Below are positions 35,140-46,513 of a stretch of 64,000 nt of DNA, piece after piece. Made by a program: the position numbers and the translations under genes. Numbering within the stretch: position 1 is the first letter of the stretch; each line of letters begins with the position of its first letter. The stretch spans positions 7,171,834 to 7,235,833 of the forward strand of contig OU452213.1 in NCBI GenBank assembly GCA_911728435.2. The letters run 5' to 3'. The stretch comes from Apoderus coryli. Its lineage: Eukaryota > Arthropoda > Insecta > Coleoptera > Attelabidae. The notes under the pieces were generated by a model that was not told where the DNA came from, did not search any database, and worked only from the letters and a program-made list of their open reading frames with translations.

Positions 35140-35430
35140 GCGTTCAATTTTTTGATACCAATACATTTTTATTCCACTTTTACCTAATATGCTCTCCCTT
35201 ATCAGCGATTTTCGATTCTCAGAGGAAAAGCTCTTAAATATATATATCTTGAGGCTCCGCTCGTCATACAGAGCCAGGTTTTTATTGTGCTTTACCTATA
35301 CAGTAAAATATTCTGTTTACATCGTAACTTTGTAATATTATAATATATTGAAAGAAATAAATAGAAAGATTCTGCAAATATATTTTATTGTGCTACAAGG
35401 GGGCGTTTTCAATGGCGCAGTCGGCAGAAT
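35140..35430 (+). mobile_element. LTR retrotransposon: LTR end and primer-binding site
   Basis: TGGCGCAGTCGGC at 35413-35425 is complementary to the 3' end of insect serine tRNA (acceptor end CGACTGC, G, CCA), the primer used by 17.6/297-type gypsy elements. Upstream, an LTR-like order is seen: a TATA-like AAATATATATATC near 35236, and a polyadenylation-like GAAAGAAATAAATAG near 35350. No gag or pol coding follows, so the internal region is lost. The left LTR edge is a guess. Confidence 0.6.
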
Positions 35431-35924
35431 GGTAGAGATGGAGGTGAGTTGCGGGGATATTTTTAATCATGACTTAATCTATGACTCATCAAGACTTAAC
35501 TTGATTAACATCTTTCGGAATTTGTACATGCCAACATCAGTGGCTTAACAAGAGAGATGATGGCACATACAGATTCCGAAAGAGGTTTGTTCAAATAAGT
35601 ATGGGAGAGACGTCATCGGTTTACGGGGAATTTTGACTAGGAAAATAATTGGCTTCTTTAGCAAGGTTGGGAATCACTCTAAGTCAGTCCGGCACTTGAG
35701 TTGCCCATTTTAAAAAATAGTTTTAGCTAAACATCTAAAGGAACTTCGAAAACAATACAAAATGGATTTTCGCTTTAAAAGATAAGTAAGTAGAAGGTCA
35801 CATTATTAATCCAAATATTGTTTTACATGAAATAATACATTGTTTATAATAACTGTCTAAATAAAAAGACAGATGTGTCTGGGGATGTGGTATTAAAACA
35901 GAAATCCAAAATGCATACACTTAC
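35431..35924. other. Non-coding stretch
   Basis: Possible remnant leader of the LTR element at first, then AT-rich sequence. Nothing coding is recognised. Confidence 0.3.
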
Positions 35925-35972
35925 CCGTTTATCACGTTTTTCTTCAGGAGTGATGTCTCTCTCGTCAGCCAT
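35925..35972 (-). CDS. Possible first coding exon of an unknown host gene
   Basis: On the minus strand an ATG in good context (GTTATGG) opens 16 codons, MADERDITPEEKRDKR, ending exactly at a perfect donor, CGG|GTAAGTG. Charged N-terminal peptides of this kind are common in host proteins and unlike any transposon N-terminus I know. There is no downstream exon that I can identify within the window to the left. The sequence is short, so chance is possible. I do not recognise the protein. Confidence 0.35.
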
Positions 35973-36414
35973 AACTTACACATTAACTTAGTAAAACTAG
36001 ACAAAGATTTTTTTAATATAAAAATTAAAACACACGAACTGTGTTTTTAATTCAATCGAAATAATAAAAATATTTAATTTGTTGTGTTGTATAGAACCAA
36101 AATCACTTATTATAAAACTAGATTAAATACTACAGTTTAAAACTAAAGCTTTAAATATAACACATTTATTTTGAACGTTAGTCAGTTACTTTTCAATAAA
36201 ATTGAAAATATTCTGGAGGATATTCGGCAAGAAGTGTGACGATAATTTTTTACTAAATATAGTAACCAATCAAATTACTTAATTTTAAGTCATGTGTCCA
36301 ATTTCATCCAATCACCTCTGGATTACTGGGATAATACCCAACATGTGGTGTTTTTAGTTTGGTGTTTTTTTTAATAAAATTTAATTAAACGTCAAACTGA
36401 CAACTGGTTTAAAA
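35973..36414. other. Non-coding interval between the exon candidate and the Crypton
   Basis: AT-rich. It could hold the promoter of the minus-strand exon candidate, but no motif is convincing. Confidence 0.3.
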
Positions 36415-37577
36415 ATGTCGCGAAGATTTGGTATTGCATCTAACGATGCAATTAATGATATTATATCTAATAATATACCAAAAAATACAATCAAATCAAA
36501 AAAATATGTATGGAAAATATTTCTCGAGTTTTGTGCGACCAGAGAATACAAACTGAATGCTGAAACGAGTTTGCATAATTTGGCTAATATATTGAAAGAT
36601 TATGCGGTAAATATGAGAAAAGCTGACGGAACTGAATATAAAGAAGCAAGTGTAAAAACAATTTGGAATAGTACGAGTAGGCTACTCCAGGAAAAATACT
36701 TCAATGACTTCAAAATTGTATTCGACCCGTTTACCAGTGTGATATTAAAAAATGCGCGAGATGCAAGAAATGCAAATGTAAAAGATTACAGCAGGATCCA
36801 GTCAAACCAAAATGCAGTTCATCAAATTTGAGTTCAGGTGATTTGGCTAGAATCATTGGATTATGAAATGAATGTACACCAGAAGGTTAACAAAAATTTT
36901 TTTACCATATTGTAGCTGTTGAGTTAGCTTGGCGAGGTTGTGAACGAGCTGTTTGCCTTATAGATTATTTCACGATTGAGAAAAATAATGATGGAACGCC
37001 AACCAACAGAATTGAATATAATCCAATATTCAGCAAAACATGCCAAGGAGGATCGAAAAGCTGTACAAATAGTAAGTGGCTTGTTCTAAATACTGCAAAC
37101 GAAAGTGCATGCCCTGTTCGGTTATTCCATAAATTATTGTCCAAAAGGGGGAAAAATATTACTTCCAGTCGCCTATTCTTGAGACCAAATTGTTTCTGGA
37201 AATCCGAAAGTGACACATGGTTTGACAATATACCGGCAGGCAAGAACACAATTAATATGTGAACCAAATCATCGGCGCAAGCTATTGGTTTGGACACTAA
37301 GTGTAATAAGATATCCAATCATTCGAACAGATCAACTGCAGTTAGCCATTTGGCAAATAAAGGAATTCCTGAACAGCAATTAATAAAAATAACAGGACAT
37401 AGCTCTAATTCAATTAAACCGTACTTGAATATTAACCAAGAACGCCATGGTGAAATAATCAACACCATGCGAGGAATTTCTTCAACAGTGGGAATTAACA
37501 ATCCGTCAACTTCAGCAAATTCTTCTTCCAAATTAACATTTACCAATTGTACTTTTCACAACTGCAGTTTTAAATAA
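36415..37577 (+). pseudogene. Crypton-type tyrosine recombinase
   Basis: Cryptons move with a tyrosine recombinase instead of a DDE transposase. ATG at 36415 opens MSRRFGIASNDAINDI, and the first 138 codons give the N-terminal core-binding part (KKYVWKIFLEFCATREY, SVKTIWNSTSRLLQEKY). After a frame break near 36830 the catalytic domain continues: ELAWRGCERA (first Arg), SKTCQGGSK, CPVRLFHKLLSKRG, a TGA at 37259, then HSNRSTAVSHLANKG (His-x-x-Arg), IKITGHSSNSIKPYLNI (His, then nucleophile Tyr), ending with a stop at 37577. The order R, HxxR, H, Y is complete. The two lesions (one frame break, one stop) are few, so this copy is fairly young. Relatives include host DUF3504 proteins such as KIAA1958, but position among repeats favours the transposon. 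Confidence 0.85.
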
Positions 37578-37699
37578 AAATGAATAATATTTGTTTGATT
37601 AAAACTAATACATTTTGTATTGAAAATTATTAAACGTTAGATTGACAATCAAATTTTTGATAACTACAAAGTAAAAAATTATCTTATCGAATACTCCTC

Positions 37700-37853
37700 G
37701 GGCCTTGATAAATACTCAAAATTTTGTCATAGAGAATCCTTCAAGCGAGTTGCTCAAGGATAATAGCCCTCGGCCTGCGGCCTTCGGCTATTATCAAGCA
37801 ACACGCTTTCGGCATTCTCTTTGACAAAATTATCTCGGTATTATCAAGAGCCT
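37700..37853. repeat. 154-bp imperfect hairpin repeat
   Basis: The two halves, 37700-37775 and 37778-37853, are reverse complements with small bulges. The core ATAATAGCC...GGCTATTAT is perfect and encloses a GC-rich loop (CTCGGCCTGCGGCCTTC). Outer paired blocks are CTTGATAA and ATTTTGTCATAGAGAAT. It lies 120 bases after the Crypton stop. Confidence 0.8.
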
Positions 37854-38690
37854 AGGGGTATTACTACTGAAAATCCCGCGCCACTGCAGTTCAAAATAAA
37901 GCTGGTGGCCCGAATTCTTACTGAAAACAAAACTTGTGTTCATCGTGATACTATGTTTTTCGGAATTTTACTATTATAATTTCATTATTAAATATTATCA
38001 TAGCGTTTCCCATTAGTCAACACGGTTTGATACGTTCCAAAACTGTTTAATGACAGTTTTAATCCCCTAAAATTCTACCTTTTTCTCTAAACCCCATTCA
38101 TTTCATTTTCTGTCGAAATACTTTCGTTACAGACTCTCCAAAACTTTTCCAGATGACTCGGCATAAATGCCAGTGGCGCCTTAGTCTATCCCACACAGAT
38201 ACCCATTCCTGTTCTCATTCCCCAACTCATTTTAAAGTTGTTTTGTTGTATGCCGGTCGGTAGAAATATCAGAGATAAAGTTTTATTAAGCCGCAGAAAA
38301 TTTCACTTTGTCTGTGTGGTTTTTTTTTTTCAATATATAGCTTTTGGAAAGGAGGAATACTATGCGAAATGTTTTTTCACGTTAATACCTTTGCTTTCTT
38401 GGTGGCGTGGAATTTTTCGAATATTCTTTCAAAATATTTAAGTCACAAATTATCATGCCTAACACTTCTTTTTCCATAAAAAATCAACTCTTTAACAAAT
38501 ATACCCCGAATGGTTGCTGCAAAGTTGGAACAATTTTAAAAATAACCTTTGAATTTTAATTTTTATCGATTTTTTATTAACTAAATTAATATTTGCGTCG
38601 AATCATAAGAAGAAATGCTTGTAATTTACTTTTAATTGAACTTGAAACTCAGCAAAAGTTTGTGTTTTGGGGATCAAGATTTTTTCAGTA
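37854..38690. other. Non-coding stretch
   Basis: No gene or bounded repeat is recognised. Confidence 0.4.
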
Positions 38691-38818
38691 TACTGGGTGT
38701 CCCACTGGGAAGGGATTCGATCGATTATGGAGAAACTACACTATGGAAGAATCTGAAAATCTGGTGCAGTGCTTAGGTCGACGGAGCCAATTCGGCTTAA
38801 ATGTTTTCAAGAATCTAG

Positions 38819-39890
38819 CATTTGTCTATAATGATATTATGATTTTCATTGGAAAATTTAACACATTGTAATTTAGAACCAAACACCATATACTTGGTCT
38901 TATCCTTATTTAATTTCAGTTTATTGTAACATAACCATTTATAAAAAATGTTTAATTCGTCATTTAAAACATTTACTACTTCAGAATGATTTGTACCACA
39001 GACCGAAATCAGCGTATCATCAGCATTAAATTTACAAAAGACTTCTTCAAAAACAAATGTACATCGTTAGCATATATTAAAAATAGGAGAGGGCCCAGAA
39101 CACTCCCCTGAGGTGATTGCTTCTAAAACCGAATTGACCTATGAATAACAAATCATTTTTCTCAAGATACGATTGAAGTTTATCACGTATTATAACTTCC
39201 AGAATTTTATCCACAACAGGCAATAAGTTAATTGGTCGGCATTGTTCTGGGAGACTTGGTGAGGGGACCTTAGCCACAGGAACGATCAAACTAGTCTTTA
39301 AAGCAACACGTACAATACATTTACAAAGAATAACATTCAAAACATTTAACAATGGATAACCGACTACACAAAAAATTTCTTTTAGTAATTTAACATTTAG
39401 GCACTGATCACCAGACGATTTAGGTTTTAATTTATATATCACACTTCGAAGTTGATTTAGGGATAATTTTGGAAATTCATTGAATGTACAGGACACGATA
39501 ACACCCTCCATAGCTCCTTCCAAGTCCACGCAATCAGGTATACTTTTAGCAATATCTACTATACTTGTTTTGTAAAATAAATTAAAATTTTCCTCAGGTT
39601 GCAAGGATGGATTCTGGAATTTTATATTCTCTACCTGAAGCTGTGTATAATTTTTTTGTCCAATCAATTGTTTTATTGTTTGCCACATACGTTTTGAGTC
39701 ACCTCTACACTCATCAATGTTTTTTTTGAAGTATTTTTTCCGCTCTTTTCTAATTGTTTCCGTAACGTCATTTCTATTTCTGGTATATATTGTCCAGTCC
39801 AGAGGTGATCTCGTGTAGCAGAATCTTTTATATGCCAAATCTCTAGCAGCTTGCTTTTCTTTCACCATACGATTTCCTATCCCATATGTT
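38819..39890 (-). pseudogene. Internally deleted LINE reverse transcriptase
   Basis: From 39868 leftwards: a basic linker (RNRNDVTETIRKERKKYF, MWQTIKQLIG), the fingers blocks LKPKSSGDQCLNVKLLKEI, SLIVPVAKV and RPINLLPVVDKILEVII, and GQFGFRSNHL. Motif A and its surroundings are then missing. The next frame reads SPQGSVLGPLLFLIYANDV (motif B), then NADDTLISVCG (motif C, with Asn for the usual Tyr/Ala), WLCYNKLKLNKDKTKYMVFG. The copy stops abruptly at 38819 where the TIR element's end begins, without a UTR or tail. At least three frame breaks. Confidence 0.82.
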
Positions 39891-40071
39891 ATACCTATCG
39901 CCAGCCGTTTTCGAAATATTTGAAATTTTATGTCAAAAATTACGTTTTCAGAATAGAGAATAATAACAATTTTTATTATATGGAAGCTTTAATAATTTAA
40001 TTTGTTAGAATGTCCTAGAAGATATAGACCTACTTTATCCGCCTACGTATATTTTTTTAGTAAATATTAAT

Positions 40072-40490
40072 ACAGGGTATTTGAAAAAAAGGGTAAAAAA
40101 TGAAATTTTATATATATTTTTTTTGCATCAAAAATAAGGGCAAGTTTATGCAAGGATGTCTATCCCAAAAACTGATAGTTTTCAAAATATTGGTCATTTT
40201 ACATTTGTCTATTACAATAGTGATATGAAATTGAAATTGGACATGATGGCTTTAGATAGAAAATAAATATAAATCAATTAAATTTCAAATTCATATCACT
40301 ATTGTAATAGAAAAATGTAAAATTGCCAATATTTTGAAAACTCTCAGTTTTTGGGATAGACATCCTTTCATAAACGTGCCCTTATTTTTGAAAAAAATAA
40401 ACAAAATATAAAATGGGGAGTTGCCATTCAAATATTTTGAATTATGACACTTTTTTCAATTTGCTTTTTACCCTTTTTTTCAACACCAGA
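40072..40490. repeat. Hairpin MITE inside the TIR element
   Basis: Two arms, about 40072-40232 and 40275-40490, are inverted copies: TATCCCAAAAACTGATAGTT against AACTCTCAGTTTTTGGGATA, and the outer ends GAAAAAAAGGGTAAAAA on each side. The loop is about 40 bases. No coding. Confidence 0.75.
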
Positions 40491-40561
40491 TTTTCAGATT
40501 GTTCCACAGTGTAGTTTCTCCATAATCGATCGAATCCCTTCCCGGTGGGACACCCGGTATA

Positions 40562-42700
40562 GAGTTTCACTATAAACAGTGTCGACTGCATAAATATATA
40601 AATTTGCCTTTATTTCGTATAAATAATGATACCCCATGCCTCCAAACTGATAGATATATGCCGTTGAAATCTTTTTTACTATTTCAATTGAGATTATAAC
40701 GAATATACAATAGCATGCTTTAAATATTACTGTACTTTTGCCAAAATAGCATCAAAATCAAAAAATTATTCCTTGTTATTAGGGCTACAGTTCATAGGGA
40801 GAAGATTCATTGTGAAGGTGTAGGTAGGTAAACCACATTTGTTTGAAGATTACGTCTGTCTTTACTAGCAAGGGTAATAGTTATAGTATTCTCCCGTCAC
40901 ATTAAAGGAAAAACGAACGTTGTTAAGGGATTAAATAGAATTTGGAAGGGGCTTTAGCATGCCGACATATTATAATAGTTACATCTCCCCGAAGGGGAAT
41001 TGGTTCATTCCCGTGGCTTTAAGTTTTGGCTTACAAACACAGTTGTGTTATGTATCTATATACATAGTCTTGAGACTAGTTGGTAAACCTAGAAATTATA
41101 TTTAGTGAGGACTTAACAGGAACTTATAATACAGGGTTTGTTAATAAGACTTTGAGCGTTTTGAATAGTATAATTATATTATTATTTGATTAGAGAATCA
41201 AAATTAAATTGTTAGTTTGCAATCGCATAAAAAAAATTATAACGTAAATAGCCCAAACTAGGCCTTAGAATTTTTAAAATTTTACTATTTGAACACTCAC
41301 TTTATTTAAATCACTATTCGCAGATTTTACTCAGGTAGTTTGGTATTTAAATATTCAAATATTTGAGTATACTATGAATGGTACACGTCTGCTTTGTTTT
41401 TTAAATTTGACAAACGTACCAGAACTATAATCAGAATTTTTTTTGTTTGGAGCATTTCTATTCACAATAAATGCAACTAATTCAATTTCCTAAAAGTTTT
41501 ATTCATTGATTCGATAAAAAAGATTTATGGCTACATTTTAAAAATATTGTGAATCTATACATATAAGAAATGAACCATAGTTGTGTTTTTTTAAATGGAA
41601 TGCCCTGTATATGAATATATTGTTAGATTCTCCGTTCAAAATAAACCTAACTTTCATTCAAGTACATTCTCACCTAAACCTGACAGTTTTTTAAATATTT
41701 TATTTTTTTAGAAAAATATAAGCATAATTTGAATGAAAAAATTCGCACCTATTCGTTTGTTCTTTTTAAGCCAGTCTGGGCTGATAAATATTCCTGTTAA
41801 TTTCATGTCGATCACCCTGTATTTGATGATGAAAGGTTTCCTATAGATATGTATATTTTTAATTTTGCATGGAAAAAGTTCATATTGGTAGTAATAGGAA
41901 GAATTTTTCAAAATTATAATATTTGTCAAGTCAGCCATGAGAATTTGACAAACCATATATTTAAACAATAACATAATAAATAAATACATTTTTAACTTAA
42001 ATTAAATAACAATATATACATAAATACTGATAAATTTTATAATAAATGTTTAAAATGATTGGACTCTAGGCACATTTGATTCCTTTTCTTAAATCCTTCA
42101 ACAACTTTAACCTGGTGTAACGCTTCTAAACGCTTCGTTTATTTGCTCCTTCATCTACTCTGTTATGGTCAATTTTTATCTTAAAGTAAATGCGTATATC
42201 TAACCATAATAAATAACCAATTGCACTAACCTTAATTAAAATTTTATTCATAATTGTCTAATTGCCAAAATAAAATTGCCTTATTTGTTGTTTCAATAAT
42301 TAAATATTCTTAGTACAGTCCTGTATATAGTATGCGGTTTATATTCAATTTTGTCTTTCATCCTTTTTCATGCCAAGTGAATCCCTAAAACAGAAAATGT
42401 GTATTAAATAATTATTTAAAAGGTTTTAAAAAGAAATATAATGTATAAATGTATACTTACTACTTATGGTGGAGCCCTCGTAAATCTTTTTCTTGAGTCC
42501 AGGACATCAATTGTCATAATATTTTGGGTATTTGATAGAATTCATGCGGATTTAATGTTGAGTTCTATTCCGGGTGGGATCTTTTAAAAGGTATCTGATC
42601 TAGGAATGATGTTACCAGTAGTTGCAGCCTAACATCGGATCTTTAACAATTTTGCTAACGTTAAAAGTTAACTATCTGAACATCTTGATAGGCGTTATGC
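40562..42700. other. AT-rich non-coding stretch
   Basis: A 25-base block (TATAAACAGTGTCGACTG) at about 40571 is inverted at about 50065-50090, probably a shared LINE 3' end. CAGGGTTTG (41133) and ATGCCCTGTATA (41602) are mariner-like edges that I could not pair. Confidence 0.4.
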
Positions 42701-43430
42701 ATTTTAAGTCGTTATGACTTACCTTTTTGTGTTTGTTGTCATACTTCCGTTTTAGTTCGTTTTTGTTTAGTTGGTAGCCTGCTAGCCCTTGTTCATTCTC
42801 CTTTTTGATCGGCTTGCAGATAGATGGGTGCCACTGGGTCTTTGACGGCTGCCTTGAATGGCGAGATTCTTCGGAAGGGTGGTTGACGGGGGGTAGTGCT
42901 TGGCGAGTCGTTGAGGGAGTGGTTCTAGTTTATTAGACCGGACGATGACGCTGGGTACTACTACTGCGATTCACCTGAGCTCCGCTGAATCGTCGGCAAG
43001 GAGATCAGTGGCAGTATCATTTGCAGGAACAACCGCTACTTGTTTTTGTTTCGGAACCAGCGATTAGAGGCTCCATTTCTTCGTTTTCTTTTCTATCTTG
43101 TGTCGTATGTTTTGGTTTCTTTATTTTTCAGTTCTCTTGTTCGTTGGAATGGTACTACCGTGGGGAAATGTGTGGTTTCGGATTGGGGTTGTCCCTGTGA
43201 AGGTCTTCCTGGGGCACTATAACTGGAGGGTATGCGAACGAGGCCTCCCGCTGCTTATCTCGGGTCGCGCAACGCATACCTGTCTTTTAACATCTTCTCT
43301 TACAAGACCGTTACCTGGTTATAGGCCTCTGAGTGGCTGAAAGTCGAGTTCGGCACTCTTGGGGAAGCTCCGAATTATACACCTCCATTCTGGGAGCAGA
43401 CGACGGCGGTGGTATCTTTGTAATGAAACT
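42700..43430. other. Relatively GC-rich unassigned block
   Basis: Base composition rises here compared with the flanks (for example GGTTGACGGGGGGTAGTGC). Overlapping frames at 43040-43340 carry no domain. It could be a LINE or LTR-element 5' region or a host regulatory or exon region; I cannot decide. Confidence 0.3.
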
Positions 43431-44720
43431 ATATGTTAGGTTAAGGTTTCAGTTTGGCATATGCTATAATTATGCTGGGTTTCTCTTCGTGTTGGATCCC
43501 AGGACTTTGTTCCTAAAAACCACACAATTGTATAGGTTACCTATACCTTATTTAATTCCCGGCTATGACACAAAACAGTGCCACTGTAACTAGTGTTACC
43601 GTTTTCTTACCCGATTTTGACTAATATATTCAGTGTTTAATTTTCGTAGAGATGTATAACTTGAATTAGATCAGAAGCTATGTTTTAAACGAATACCTAT
43701 GTGAGCGGATTTAATTCACGAATTTCATCTACCGAAGTCGGACGAATTCCTGAAATGTTCGAAAAACTACTGTATTGACGATTCCTCTGTATATGCGAGA
43801 ACTATCGGATGTCCCCGGATTTTCCAGCTAAGTGGAACATTTAATTTTTTTTTCTTACGATCTCCGAATTATTTACTATTGAATAGGTTCTTGCTTTTCC
43901 GGAATTCGACCGATGCCTGCGGTGAAGATAAAGCAAGTGGCACCAGGCAAAAGAACACTTTTTAAGTTGGATTAAAGGTAATCGTATATCGACCCCCCCT
44001 TTCTTCGTCCACTGTTTCAAAGCTAGTCCCAAGGCCACCGCCGCATCAGACAAATTTATCAATAATTCGAGCGATCCTCTTTATTAAAAATTTATACGTC
44101 ACAACTTTATTAAAAAAGTTTTCATTTTCGATTATTTTGTTCCTGCCCATGTACAAAATTCAACACGATTTAAATTCAATATTGAAAAGTTCTTGATGCA
44201 GTTGCACTGTGTTCGGGTGGTATCTTTCGTTAAACTGTCTTAACAGTCTCTCGAAGACCGCTTTTTGGGATGATTTTGCGCCGGGAACCTTTGAGCGTAA
44301 ACTCGTAAACTAAAGAGTTTTTGGACCATTCTCCCAGAATAAAAATCATGTTTATTCTTTCTCCTTTGGAATAGGTTCGCATTTTTGATTAATTGAATTA
44401 AATCAAATGTCACAGATAAAAAACTACTTTTATGAAAAATTCCCAACTCTTAGGTAAGAATTTTCAACAGACTATTTGACAGTAAATATAAAAAAAAAAT
44501 GTATTGTCTTCTCAAATTCTCATGGCTGACTTGCTAAATATTACAATTTTGAAAATTCTTCATATTATTACCAATATGTGTGCCTCTTCCATGAGAAATT
44601 AAATATATACATATCTTTAGAAAAACTTTACTTTAACTTTAATTTTTGCATCATGAAATACAGGTGTTACGTTCCGTTTCTATACTTATCTATTATTTAT
44701 GTAGTAACTAATTAATTTAT
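43431..44720. other. Non-coding stretch
   Basis: A 73-codon minus frame at 43841-44062 is not recognised. Nothing else is supported. Confidence 0.4.
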
Positions 44721-44839
44721 TTTATATGGTTGGATATAGAGGTAGGTATGAAATAAAACTACTTCTTTTGTGTCTGGCAGCCAAGTGAATGACTCTATTG
44801 TCTTTTTAGCTTTTTGGATTAATGTGAACATGCGCGATA
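44721..44839. repeat. 119-bp direct repeat, left copy
   Basis: Matches 45572-45690 with very few differences. Both begin TTTATATGGTTGGATAT and end CATGCGCGATA. Confidence 0.88.
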
Positions 44840-45079
44840 TCTCCCTTTTTTTACAAATAAATAAAATTAATAAATTTGCAAATAAAACTTGCTTTTACAT
44901 TATCTCACTAAGTTTTATCACAGACACTTTTTTATTATTATTAATTAAATGTTTTTCATTTAACTGTAATAAATATAACTATATAACAAATAACATATAC
45001 TAAAGACTTAAAACTACATTTAAAACTAACTACATTTAATTTAAACTTACAATAAACACCTATCTATGAAAATTAAAAT

Positions 45080-45545
45080 ATAACTAAGGACTATACCTCA
45101 ATGGTTGCCTGATTGTTCTACCAACTTTGGTAACTTGGGGTACCTGTTGTCTTTCTGGGCTAGCGTAATATTCTGAATCAGAATCTAAAGAAATTTCATT
45201 TTCACTAGAGCTTGAGACATTTTCTAAATTATTATGTTCGTTACTTCTAGGAAAATCATCGTATTTAAAAAATTGTACCCATTAGCATCAGTAAATTTCT
45301 TTTTACTTTTTATCAAATGTTTTCTATTTCTGACTACAACATTATTTGAATAATTTAGTTTAACGTTATATGATCTTGGATTGCCTCTATTATTACCCAC
45401 CACTACTGTACCATCTAACCATTTTTTATTACTATTTGGATTAAAGTTTCTTACTTTAACAAAATCTCCAGGTTTTACTTCCTTTATCGTAATAGAATTT
45501 TTGAGATTTTTTTCGCTTTTCTAAATTGTTTCTTGGAAACAGGTG
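45080..45545 (-). pseudogene. Gypsy-type LTR retrotransposon integrase C-terminal tail
   Basis: On the minus strand a frame reads IKEVKPGDFVKVRNFNPN, KKWLDGTVV, NPRSYNVKLN and VVVRNRKHLIKSK. This is the C-terminal DNA-binding module of Ty3/gypsy integrases (GD.V.VR......KW..G.v.....P.SY.V.l). After a frame break it ends TKVGRTIRQPLRYSP and a stop near 45085, the usual pol terminus. The catalytic integrase core is absent. It lies between two 119-bp direct repeats. Confidence 0.7.
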
Positions 45546-45571
45546 GAACTTTAGGTTTCAATAAATTTTCT

Positions 45572-45690
45572 TTTATATGGTTGGATATGGAGGTAGGTAT
45601 GAAATAAAACTACTTCTTTTGTGTCTGGCAGCCAAGTGAACGAGTCTATTGTCTTTTTAGCTTTTTGGATTAATGTGAACATGCGCGATA
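45572..45690. repeat. 119-bp direct repeat, right copy
   Basis: On the minus strand it can be read as TIDSFTWLPDTKEVVLF, in front of the integrase tail, so it may itself be pol sequence; the left copy then lies where pol should have ended. Confidence 0.85.
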
Positions 45691-45742
45691 GCGCTATGAA
45701 TATGTGACAACAGGGTGGCCTACATGAAACTAAGAGATTCAA

Positions 45743-46387
45743 TTACTTAGTTCCCTATAAGATTTGATCAAATCAACAAAAAAAAAACATCTTTCAATTA
45801 ATTACTCGTAATTCGCTATGAAATACGTAAGATCAATAATACCACCAACATATAACAATATTTTTGAACAAAACCTGTACAATAATCTACAGAAAACTCC
45901 ATTAAATTCCCATTTCCAATATTTGAAGCTCCGTAAATACCTTTTTGCCTCATGTCAAACGCAGTCATCGCCTCTCTATATTGGATCATAGTTAATTAGA
46001 GAACTCTTTGTGTTGTACTCCATAATGTACGGATATCAAGAGACGATATTAACTGGAAAACTTTTTCCCTTTGAAGTTTTTTCTCTTTTACTTAGTACCT
46101 AGTTAGTTATTTTTTCACACACGTTACGATATACCTACGAATGTTATGATGTTTTAGCTAGCAACGAGCACAAGTTAAACACTGCTTTGTCCCAAAGTTC
46201 ATCAATCACTTAATTAAAAATTAAAACTTCGTATAGGGCGTGAGCGGTTTTAATACACATCTCTAGGTTAGCAAGGCACTATTATAGCATTTCTATATTG
46301 TTACGTATTGCATTTCTATATTGTTATGTAATTGTAATTGAAATTGTCGGCGGCATATATTTTAATGAAAATAAAAGTAAATTTAAA
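45743..46387. other. Non-coding stretch
   Basis: Nothing recognised. Confidence 0.4.
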
Positions 46388-46513
46388 CCGGGTGTCCCAC
46401 CGGGAAGGGATTCGATCGATTATGGGGAAACTACACTGTGGAACAATCTGAAAATCTGGTGTAGTCCGTATGTCGACGGGACCAATTCGGCTAAAATGTT
46501 TTCAAGAATCTAG
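46388..46513. repeat. TIR-element left end, second copy
   Basis: 126 bases matching 38693-38818, from CCGGGTGTCCCACCGGGAAG to CAAGAATCTAG. The partner right end is not found within the next 3 kb. Confidence 0.85.

Larger units (their letters stand above)
38693..40557. mobile_element. TIR element (~75-bp ends, TA flanks) holding a LINE and a hairpin MITE
   Basis: The left end begins CTGGGTGTCCCACTGGGAAG and the right end, inverted, CCGGGTGTCCCACCGGGAAG; both abut TA. The ends pair for about 75 bases through GGATTCGATCGATTATGG and GAAAATCTGGTG. A related left end lies at 46388. Inside are a minus-strand LINE fragment from 38819 and a palindromic block at about 40072-40490. No transposase of its own is seen. 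Confidence 0.82.

Noticed and set aside
35396..35470. tRNA gene or tRNA-derived SINE because TGGCGCAGTCGG resembles an A box
   Set aside because: No B box or cloverleaf follows; the sequence fits a serine-tRNA primer-binding site of an LTR element better.
41133..41612. MITE between TACAGGGTTTG (41131) and ATGCCCTGTATA (41602)
   Set aside because: Only seven terminal bases pair; the adjoining sequence does not.
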